This document shows positions 5,890 through 11,498 of a stretch of 11,498 nucleotides of DNA, in pieces. Origin of the DNA: Mailhella massiliensis. GTDB lineage: Bacteria; Desulfobacterota; Desulfovibrionia; Desulfovibrionales; Desulfovibrionaceae. How positions within the stretch are numbered: the first letter of the stretch is position 1; every line of letters begins with the position of its first letter. The stretch spans positions 1 to 11,498 of the forward strand of contig NZ_DYZA01000221.1 in NCBI RefSeq assembly GCF_020741395.1. The letters are read 5' to 3'. The notes under the pieces were generated by a model. That model saw only the letters and a program-made list of their open reading frames with translations. It made no database searches and was not told the DNA's origin. A program made the position numbers and the translations under genes.

Positions 5890-7487
5890 TGACATTTACG
5901 ATACGGCTCAGGGCGGAAGAGCCGCTCGTCATTACCTCAGGCTCTGCGGAAAGCATGGCGCACGAAATGTTGGGATATATTCCCGGCAACATGCTTCTCG
6001 GCGCGTTTGCCGAGTCATGGAAGCGCGTTCACCACGGCGTGGAGCCCGACGCGTCTCCTGTCTTTCAGCGTCTTTTTCTCGACGGCGGCGTTTCCTGGGG
6101 AATGGCGTTTCCTCTGTGCGGAGAGGAGTCCGGCGTTCCTGTCCCCCGTTCCTATATGCGGGTGAAGAATCACAAGGGCCTGCCTGGAGTCGGGGAAGAT
6201 GCCGACGGTCATGTCGTGGTGAATCTGCTCCGCGTTTCCGACGACGACAACCTTACGGCGGTTCTGCGTGAAAGAGGCGTTCTTGCACAGGATGAGGCGG
6301 CAAAGCTCAAGAAGTTTGGCTCGCACTTCATGGGAAGAAAGAGCCTGAGGATTGCAGAGGAAAAGAGAGAATGGAATATTCATGTTGCTCTGGGGACTCA
6401 GCGCTCGGCTCTGGAGGGGCAGCTCTTCGGGTACAGCAGCATGGCGGCGGGCACGGAGTTTGCCTGCACTGTGACCTGTTGCGATGAGGAGACAGGGCGG
6501 CATCTGCGGAATCTGCTGTCTTTGACGAAGAGTTTTCGCGTGGGCCGTTCGCGCTCTGCCGGATACGGCAGAGTCTCCGTTCTTGAAGTGACGGAAGAAG
6601 TGCAGAACAATGAGGCCGTAAGCATCGCTGCCGGGCAGGAGTTCGCCATATTTTGCCTCTCGCACTACATGTCTTCCGTTTCCTGGCTTTCTCCTGTGGA
6701 AAGCCTGTGCGAAGAGCTGGAACGGCTTTGCGGAGAGCCTCCCGTGCTGACAAGGAAGTTTTGCACCTATGTGGAAATCCAGGGGTACAACGCCATGTGG
6801 AAAAAGCCCCGGGCTTCCCGCACGGCAATGGAGCAGGGCAGCGTATTTCTTTGCTCCTTCAAAAAGGCGGTACGGCTTCCCGGAAAACTCATGCTTGGCG
6901 GCAGCCGGATTGAAGGGTACGGCAGGATGGAGGTGGACCCGGAATTTCTGGACAAGTCATTCCCCGATATCCCGACGACGGATTTCAATGTTCCCGAGAA
7001 GAAGGGCCTGCGTCCTCAGTCTTCTCCCCTGTGGCGAATCATGCGCCGCCGTGCGCTGGACAGACGGTGCGAGGAGCGCACTTATGCCATGCTGCTTGAG
7101 GAATGCTGGCAGCAGTTTCTTTCCACGGCGGCACGGAATGCCCATCCCAGCGCAAGTCAGCGCGGCAACATTCGCCGCATTGTCACGGAATTGCCGCATG
7201 ACTGCTGGGAATCGGCCTTTGGCAGCATGCTGGAGAACAGCAGGAGCGCAGGCGAACAGTGGAGGGAGTCCGTGGCCTTCAGCCCCTTTTCCCGAGGCAA
7301 CGATTACATGGACGTCATCATGAAGGAGCTTCTTTCCATGAAGCGAGGGGAGGAGTTTCTGCCTGAAGGTCAGGAAGAGGGAGTCGAGCGTTATGCGGCA
7401 CGAGAGAAGGCTCACCGTCTTTTCCTGCTGAGGCTTCTTTCCGTATGGAATCGAAAAAGTCTTGCCGGCACCGACGGGAGGAACTGA
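5886..7487 (+). CDS. csx10: Csx10-like Cas5-group RAMP protein with helical C-terminal extension
   Basis: Csx10 is the Cas5-like subunit that marks subtype III-D and probably holds the 5' handle of the crRNA. Two RAMP units are visible. The first (about 1-235) has EEPLVITSGS (11-20), YIPGNMLLGAFAE (31-43) and the glycine-rich loop FRVGRSRSAGYGRV (217-230). The second (about 245-355) has GYNAMWKKPRASRTAMEQGS (300-319), a stretch typical of Csx10 where W-x-PR-T precedes a GSVF strand, and GGSRIEGYGRMEV (338-350). Residues about 375-533 contain no RAMP motif and are rich in charged, probably helical sequence. No separate small-subunit (Cas11) gene is seen, so this tail might supply that role. 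GGAGG at 5876-5880 precedes tandem ATG codons at 5886 and 5889, the first overlapping the previous stop. Assignment to Csx10 is firm at family level. The function of the tail is inference. Confidence 0.8.
   Translation: MMTFTIRLRAEEPLVITSGSAESMAHEMLGYIPGNMLLGAFAESWKRVHHGVEPDASPVFQRLFLDGGVSWGMAFPLCGEESGVPVPRSYMRVKNHKGLPGVGEDADGHVVVNLLRVSDDDNLTAVLRERGVLAQDEAAKLKKFGSHFMGRKSLRIAEEKREWNIHVALGTQRSALEGQLFGYSSMAAGTEFACTVTCCDEETGRHLRNLLSLTKSFRVGRSRSAGYGRVSVLEVTEEVQNNEAVSIAAGQEFAIFCLSHYMSSVSWLSPVESLCEELERLCGEPPVLTRKFCTYVEIQGYNAMWKKPRASRTAMEQGSVFLCSFKKAVRLPGKLMLGGSRIEGYGRMEVDPEFLDKSFPDIPTTDFNVPEKKGLRPQSSPLWRIMRRRALDRRCEERTYAMLLEECWQQFLSTAARNAHPSASQRGNIRRIVTELPHDCWESAFGSMLENSRSAGEQWRESVAFSPFSRGNDYMDVIMKELLSMKRGEEFLPEGQEEGVERYAAREKAHRLFLLRLLSVWNRKSLAGTDGRN
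7476..7481 (+). promoter_or_regulatory. Ribosome binding site deciding the start of the double Cas7 gene
   Basis: GGGAGG lies 8 nt before ATG at 7490, favouring this start over the in-frame ATG at 7445 inside the csx10 gene. Confidence 0.75.
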
Positions 7488-7489
7488 GC

Positions 7490-8902
7490 ATGCGCATATT
7501 TCGGATGACGCTGGAATGTCTTTCTCCGCTCCATTGCGGAGGCGGTGAGGAGAGCTGGCTGCAGGATCAGCCCGTGGTGCGCGACGCATTCGGGTACTGG
7601 ATCATCCCCGGAACGTCTGTGGCCGGCGCCTTGCGGGAGCTTGCGGAACAGCTGGACAGCGCGGCTGCAGACAGCCTGTTCGGCGGAAAAAAGGCGTCGA
7701 TGTTCTGGGCGTCGGACGCCCGGCTGCTGGATTATGACGGTCGGCCCGTGCTGGACAAGCTGCTCGCCGGCGAGAAGGTCGAGCTCCCACAGGGGCCTTT
7801 TCTTCGCGATCATGTCCGCTTGAACAGCGAGAACGAAACGGCGGAGGACAGGGCGAAGTTTGATGAAGAGATCGTTCCGGCAGGGACGCGTTTTGCTTTG
7901 GAGTTTGCCTTCGATCCGTGGGACAGGAGCGATGTGGAAAGGGAACTTGCCCTTTTCGATCAGGTCTGTGCTCTCGCCGCGCAGGGAGGCATGTCTTTGG
8001 GAGGACACGGCACGAACGGCATGGGTGTTTACCGTGCGCTTTGTACGGAATGTCGCGACTTCGACCTGACCTCCTTTGCAGGAATGCAGGCATGGCTGGA
8101 GCTTTCTTCCGGGGCCTTTTTTTCCGGCAGCGATGGCGGAAACCCCGTGGCAGTGACGGAAACAGTTTTTCCCATGCGGGGCGACGGCTTCAGCGGCGCT
8201 CTCACCATTCCGTTCGAGGCCGACGGCCCGCTTATTGTGGGCGGAGGCTCTTCCCTTCGGGGAGAAGATGACCTGGTGTTTGCTTCGACGCCTTTTTTTG
8301 ACTACGAGACCAAAGGACTGAAGGAATGTTTCGTTGTTCCGGGAAGTTCCGTAAAGGGAGCGTTCCGCCATGCCATGTATCGGATATGCCGCGAGCGCGG
8401 CCTTTCTGCGGAAGAGGCCGAAAAGCTCATGAGCAGCCTTTTCGGCCATGCGGAGAATCAGGGCGGACGGAAAGGCAGACTGCTGTTCCATGATGTGGAA
8501 CTTGGCGATGCGCAGCCTTTGAGCATTCCCCATGTTGCCGTTGACCGCTTTTCGGGAGGGGCGCTGGACGGCGCCCTGTTCAGTGAAGGGCCGGTATGGA
8601 AGAAGGGTATGAGCACGACGGTTTCCGTTTCGCTGCAAGGCCTTGCCTCTCATGAACTTGCGCTTCTTTTCCATGCTCTTTTCGATATGGCGGAGGGGGG
8701 CCTGCCCCTGGGCGGAGGGGCAGGCCGCGGCTGCGGCAGGCTCGTGCTCAGGGACTGGAAGGAGAGTCCGGAAAAGGCTCTTTCCAGGTGGGAATGCACG
8801 CTTTTTCAGAACGGGAAGCCTGTTTGCGTTGCCGATACGGAAGCCATGCTTTCCGTGTTCGCGCAGCTTGATGAAGAACTAAGCAGGGTGTTGCAGGCAT
8901 GA
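7490..8902 (+). CDS. Tandem double Cas7 (Csm3-like) fusion subunit, Cas7-2x type
   Basis: This 470-residue protein contains two Csm3-like RAMP domains in one chain, so it should occupy two successive backbone positions along the crRNA. Domain 1 (about 1-190) has CLSPLHCGGGEE (10-21), LQDQPVVRDA (24-33), IIPGTSVAGALRE (38-50), RDHVRLN (106-112) and GMSLGGHGTNGMG (167-179). Domain 2 (about 230-425) has LIVGGGSS (248-255), FVVPGSSVKGAFR (281-293), HVAVDRFSGGALDGALF (348-364) and GLPLGGGAGRGCGRL (404-418). By eye, D26 of domain 1 aligns with the Csm3 catalytic aspartate, while the matching place in domain 2 (ASTPFFD, 265-271) is S266, so domain 2 may not cut, although nearby D260 or D261 might substitute. 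A 2-nt gap separates it from csx10. Double Cas7 chains are known from III-D variants such as the Synechocystis III-Dv complex. The family level is certain, but direct kinship with that protein is not shown. Confidence 0.82.
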   Translation: MRIFRMTLECLSPLHCGGGEESWLQDQPVVRDAFGYWIIPGTSVAGALRELAEQLDSAAADSLFGGKKASMFWASDARLLDYDGRPVLDKLLAGEKVELPQGPFLRDHVRLNSENETAEDRAKFDEEIVPAGTRFALEFAFDPWDRSDVERELALFDQVCALAAQGGMSLGGHGTNGMGVYRALCTECRDFDLTSFAGMQAWLELSSGAFFSGSDGGNPVAVTETVFPMRGDGFSGALTIPFEADGPLIVGGGSSLRGEDDLVFASTPFFDYETKGLKECFVVPGSSVKGAFRHAMYRICRERGLSAEEAEKLMSSLFGHAENQGGRKGRLLFHDVELGDAQPLSIPHVAVDRFSGGALDGALFSEGPVWKKGMSTTVSVSLQGLASHELALLFHALFDMAEGGLPLGGGAGRGCGRLVLRDWKESPEKALSRWECTLFQNGKPVCVADTEAMLSVFAQLDEELSRVLQA

Positions 8903-9327
8903 GAAGAATGACCGTTGCCGTTGCGCAGAAACATTGTACCGTGGAAGAATTTTTTTCTCTTGCAAGGTCCATGACCGGGCCTTCCGCCTGGCTCCTATTT
9001 GAAACGGCAAGGAGGGCCGGTATCGTCCCCCTTGAGTCCTTCGACATGAACGGGGTGATGGAAGCCTCAAGGCTTGTCGTTTTTTCCGGGCAAGGCGAGT
9101 GCCGCATGGAAAAGGCTTTTGGAGAAAGGGAAGGCAGAGTGCGCATGATACAGTGTGGCGATGAGAGCGGAAAAACATGCTTTATGCGTGAACAGAGCTA
9201 TCTTCTGCGCCGGGGTGTCGGTGTGACCGGCAGTCTCGTCTGTCGGGAATTTTTCTGCCCGGATGAATGCGGCATGCTCAGGCTCCATGCCGAATGCCTT
9301 GCCGACGTGAGGGAGGAAAAACGATGA
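8899..9327 (+). CDS. csx19: Csx19-like small type III-D associated protein
   Basis: This 142-residue cytoplasmic protein has no signal peptide, membrane segment or RAMP glycine loop. Its layout, RLVVFSGQGECRMEKAF (58-74) followed by YLLRRGVGVTG (101-111) and CREFF (115-119), resembles the Csx19 pattern of RLF-x-x-x-GE and a YLLWG-like strand, as remembered from the family. Csx19 proteins accompany III-D operons, and in the III-Dv complex a Csx19 is a structural subunit. It sits exactly where such a gene would be expected, between two Cas7-type genes, with ATGA overlaps at both ends. The first ATG (8899) is chosen because it overlaps the preceding stop. An ATG at 8908 would shorten it by three residues, and no strong ribosome binding site is seen for either, so translation probably depends on coupling. 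Seven cysteines are scattered without a clear metal motif. If it is not Csx19, it is an unknown subunit of the same operon. Confidence 0.55.
   Translation: MRRMTVAVAQKHCTVEEFFSLARSMTGPSAWLLFETARRAGIVPLESFDMNGVMEASRLVVFSGQGECRMEKAFGEREGRVRMIQCGDESGKTCFMREQSYLLRRGVGVTGSLVCREFFCPDECGMLRLHAECLADVREEKR
9311..9316 (+). promoter_or_regulatory. Ribosome binding site deciding the start of the last RAMP gene
   Basis: GGGAGG lies 7 nt before ATG at 9324, which also overlaps the preceding stop as ATGA. This argues against the longer in-frame start at 9267. Confidence 0.75.
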
Positions 9328-11300
9328 GTGATCAGCCGGAAATCAAAGGCACCCTTCACATTCAGACAGGCAAGAAGGGCAGAAGTTTTCAGGTGTCCTA
9401 CACGAACCTGAAAGGCCGGGTGTCCCGGATGCCCGTGCAGGAAAAAGCGGTATGTTTCGATAAGGAGAAGGCCGCCGAAGGCGATGAGGTCCTCTTTGTG
9501 CTGAACCATACGGGGCAGATAGAAAAATGCTCCATCCCCGGCAAGGAGGCCGTTTCCGCAATGCCTGCCTCAGGAACGGAGAAACAGGGAGCAACGGGCA
9601 GGAATGCCGAGTTTTCTTCCGGAAGACAGGCGTTCAGAGGCGGGAGCAGGCAGAAATATGGAGGCAGTCATTGCGGGCAAATGCCTTCCGGACCCGGAAA
9701 GCCTGCGCTGTGCGATGCCGTGGCTCCGTATAACTTCATTTCCCATGAGCCGGGAGCCGTGCTGGAAGAGAAGGGGGCGGAACGTGGTCACTGGTCGGGC
9801 GTGCTGCATTGCCGTCTTGAGGCGCTCACGCCGCTGCTTGTGGCCGGAGAAAGGCAGAAAAGAGCGGATGACTCCTCGGAGTGCCGTTTTTTCACCGTCG
9901 AGGGAAGAAACGTCATTCCTGGCAGCAGCGTCAAGGGAGTGCTGCGCACCCTGGTGGAGATACTTTCCTTTTCCGCCATGCGTCAGGTTTCCCGCCGGGA
10001 GTCGTTCTGGCGCATCGTGACGGGCGCCGTTTACCGGGAGGCTTTCACTGATGAAATTCTGGGCGGATACCTGCGCCGGAATGGCGCGGACTACGAGCTT
10101 TTTCCCGTTGTGGTGGAAAAGGTGGAGCATGGAGAGGGGCCTTTGAGCGGCGGCGAACGGGTGCAGACCGGCGGCATATTGTACAGGGATAGAAAAACGG
10201 GTGCGCTCAGACATTCCACCGACTACAGGTTTTCGCCTCCTTCGGGAAAAGCTCTTCCTGTTGCCCGCGAGGTGGTAGCAGACTTTGAACGGCAGATGAC
10301 CGAGGACCAGAAGAAGCGCTGGCGCCGGGAGCGCTGCCTGCAGGGGGACGGGCATCCGGTGTTCTATAGAAAAGATGCCGATGGAGCTGTGGCCGAACTG
10401 GGACTGTGCCGTTACTTCCGTCTTAAATACCATAAGTCTCCCGCCGACCTTGCCCGCAGTGCCGCAGCCGTGGATTTTGCAGAAACGCTGTTTGGCCGGG
10501 TTGGCGAAGCAGGGGCCATCAAAGGGCGCGTGACGGTGGAGCCTGTTTTTGTGGAAGGGAAGGAGTACCGTCCGGGCGGTTGCTGTGCCGTTCTCGGTAC
10601 GCCGCACCCCACCAGTCTTGCGCACTATATTGTTCAGAATCCTGCCTCGATACGAACCGTTTCCGGCGGAACAAAGAACGAGCCTGAAAGCCTTGCAGCC
10701 TACAGAAGCGGAGAAAAGCTGCGCGGCTGGAAGATGTACTGGCACCATGATGTGAATGAAAGTCTGTGGTTTGCCGAGGAAAGGATGCCGCTGTCGAAAA
10801 AAGTGCTGACATGGCTGCATCCGCTGGCTGCCGGAGCCGTTGGCGAGGTGAAGATACGCATCGACAGACTGACGGATGTGGAACTTGGCGCCGTGCTGGA
10901 AGCGCTCTGCCTGTCGGGCGGCAATCATGCCGTAAAGCTCGGCATGGGCAAGCCGCTGGGCTTTGGTTCGGTAAAACTGGAACTTGTACATGCCGAAGTG
11001 GAGGATACGCGCACACGCTATGCCTCTCTTGTGAATCGTGTGAAAGGCGGCAGGCCCTGCCTTGATGCCGAAACGCAGGCGTGCCTGAGGGAACAGTTTC
11101 GGAAGAACAGGCTTGAGCGTCTGCATGAACTTGGCTGGTGGAAGGAAATAGGCGAGTATGACGCCCTTCCTCCGATACAGGAACTGCATGCGATGACGGA
11201 TTTCACCCGTCGCCCTGCGTCGGACAAGGTGCGCTACATGTCACTGAGTGACTTCAAGAAGAAGGCGCTGCTTGTCGGTCCGGAAGCAGTGCTGAAGTAA
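9324..11300 (+). CDS. Large RAMP (Cas7-group) protein of the PYNF/TIGR03986 type with N-terminal beta-barrel-like domain
   Basis: This 658-residue protein is predicted to be a backbone subunit of the III-D complex. Residues 1-75 look like a small beta barrel, perhaps an OB fold (IKGTLHIQTGKKGRSF, 7-22; GDEVLFVLNHTGQIE, 53-67). Residues 76-130 are a Gly/Ser/Gln-rich linker that is likely disordered. The RAMP part begins with APYNFIS (134-140), the hallmark of this family, then TPLLVAGE (169-176) and VIPGSSVKGVLRTLVEI (197-213). A long insertion (about 215-380) follows, then FAETLFGRVGEAGAIKGRV (385-403), and the glycine-rich loop LGMGKPLGFGSVKL (539-552). The last 100 residues are mostly helical and charged. 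No aspartate in the expected context of the Csm3 active site is obvious, though D182 and D183 fall in that region. It is the last gene before the hairpin at 11329. Family assignment is strong from the motifs. The role of the N-terminal domain, possibly RNA contact, is inferred. Confidence 0.82.
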   Translation: MSDQPEIKGTLHIQTGKKGRSFQVSYTNLKGRVSRMPVQEKAVCFDKEKAAEGDEVLFVLNHTGQIEKCSIPGKEAVSAMPASGTEKQGATGRNAEFSSGRQAFRGGSRQKYGGSHCGQMPSGPGKPALCDAVAPYNFISHEPGAVLEEKGAERGHWSGVLHCRLEALTPLLVAGERQKRADDSSECRFFTVEGRNVIPGSSVKGVLRTLVEILSFSAMRQVSRRESFWRIVTGAVYREAFTDEILGGYLRRNGADYELFPVVVEKVEHGEGPLSGGERVQTGGILYRDRKTGALRHSTDYRFSPPSGKALPVAREVVADFERQMTEDQKKRWRRERCLQGDGHPVFYRKDADGAVAELGLCRYFRLKYHKSPADLARSAAAVDFAETLFGRVGEAGAIKGRVTVEPVFVEGKEYRPGGCCAVLGTPHPTSLAHYIVQNPASIRTVSGGTKNEPESLAAYRSGEKLRGWKMYWHHDVNESLWFAEERMPLSKKVLTWLHPLAAGAVGEVKIRIDRLTDVELGAVLEALCLSGGNHAVKLGMGKPLGFGSVKLELVHAEVEDTRTRYASLVNRVKGGRPCLDAETQACLREQFRKNRLERLHELGWWKEIGEYDALPPIQELHAMTDFTRRPASDKVRYMSLSDFKKKALLVGPEAVLK

Positions 11301-11328
11301 AAACGTTTGTAAAAGACCTGCAGAACAT

Positions 11329-11360
11329 ACGAAAGCCCGGCTCCATGGCCGGGCTTTCGT
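11329..11360 (+). terminator. Hairpin terminator after the effector operon
   Basis: A 13-bp perfect stem (arms 11329-11341 and 11348-11360, ACGAAAGCCCGGC and its complement) encloses a 6-nt loop, 28 nt after the last stop codon. AACA at 11324-11327 and TGTT at 11361-11364 can lengthen it past a single bulge. The downstream T-run is weak (TTGTTT), but the GC-rich stem and position make intrinsic termination likely, and it could also stop leftward transcription from the repeat region. Confidence 0.75.
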
Positions 11361-11374
11361 TGTTTAAAGGCTTA

Positions 11375-11400
11375 CTGCGCGCAGAGAACACCCGTGTGGG
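11375..11400. repeat. Direct repeat copy 1 (26 bp)
   Basis: First identical copy, beginning CTGCGCGCAGAGAACACC and ending CGTGTGGG. The flanks do not match those of copy 2. Confidence 0.9.
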
Positions 11401-11446
11401 TTATCTATGGAACGCAAAGATAAAGAAGGAAATCGAGTCACAACCT

Positions 11447-11472
11447 CTGCGCGCAGAGAACACCCGTGTGGG
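11447..11472. repeat. Direct repeat copy 2 (26 bp)
   Basis: Second identical copy, 72 bp from the first. It is followed by AACGCAAGCAGC up to the window end. Confidence 0.9.
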
Positions 11473-11498
11473 AACGCAAGCAGCTCAGAGCTAAGATA

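Larger units (their letters stand above)
11375..11498. CRISPR. Probable edge of a CRISPR array (two repeats visible)
   Basis: A 26-bp sequence occurs twice, identically, at 11375-11400 and 11447-11472, a period of 72 bp with 46 bp of unrelated sequence between. It sits 75 bp downstream of a type III operon, where arrays are common. Each copy holds the palindrome CTGCGCGCAG and the dyad ACACCCGTGT. A 72-bp period would suit a repeat near 36 bp whose outer part has decayed in the first copy, plus a spacer near 36 bp, since a 46-bp spacer would be long. GGAACGC follows the second copy directly but appears 8 nt further away after the first, in line with a degenerate terminal repeat. Only 14 bp separate the first copy from the hairpin, so there is no room for a leader here. 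The leader is probably beyond the right edge, with transcription leftward. Two copies alone cannot prove an array. Confidence 0.5.

Noticed and set aside
9570..11189. A 539-codon open frame on the minus strand opposite the last RAMP gene
   Set aside because: It lies fully opposite a gene with clear RAMP motifs, has no recognisable domain, and such long antisense frames are common in GC-rich coding DNA.
11324..11331. AACATACG near the 3' hairpin, also present in the inverted repeat at 1446-1490, as a possible second activator site
   Set aside because: Only eight bases match, without the dyad partner, and here they belong to the terminator stem region. Chance is enough to explain it.
11375..11472. 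The repeats as ends of an insertion sequence or integron-like element
   Set aside because: They are direct, not inverted, copies only 46 bp apart with no coding capacity between them.

Overview
The window (about 55-60% GC by eye, tightly packed + strand genes, a consensus -24/-12 promoter) looks like a chromosomal defence locus of a Gram-negative bacterium that uses sigma-54. A Desulfovibrionaceae-like gut or sediment bacterium is a guess from composition and style, not something the sequence proves. All genes are on the + strand and together form a type III CRISPR-Cas effector locus, best assigned to subtype III-D.

Layout. Positions 2-1447 encode a CARF-domain sigma-54 activator with an RtcR-like plan: CARF, then an AAA+ sigma-54 interaction domain, then a Fis-type helix-turn-helix. 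A 196-nt gap follows. It contains a 17-bp perfect inverted repeat (1446-1490), a consensus match to the sigma-54 promoter (1538-1553) and a good ribosome binding site (1631-1635). Six overlapping or almost abutting genes follow, with a seventh at the end: a Can1-like nuclease with two CARF domains (1644-3656), a compact Cas10 with an intact GGDD but no HD domain (3656-5257), a single-domain Csm3-like Cas7 (5254-5889), a Csx10-like Cas5-group protein with a helical C-terminal extension (5886-7487), a tandem double Cas7 (7490-8902), a Csx19-like small protein (8899-9327) and a RAMP protein of the PYNF / TIGR03986 type with an extra N-terminal domain (9324-11300). A 13-bp stem hairpin (11329-11360) ends the operon. 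Two copies of a 26-bp direct repeat 72 bp apart lie at the right edge and are probably the end of a CRISPR array.

How it should work. The Cas7, Csx10, Csx19 and RAMP proteins would build the crRNA-guided backbone and Cas10 would make cyclic oligoadenylate on target RNA recognition. The Can1-like nuclease would be the signal-activated effector. The most interesting feature is that the transcription activator next door also carries a CARF domain and that the effector operon starts with a near-ideal sigma-54 promoter. This suggests that the same second messenger switches on transcription of the whole interference operon, a positive feedback loop built on sigma-54. No Cas6, Cas1, Cas2 or separate Cas11 gene is visible in the window, so crRNA processing and adaptation must be encoded outside it or supplied in trans.
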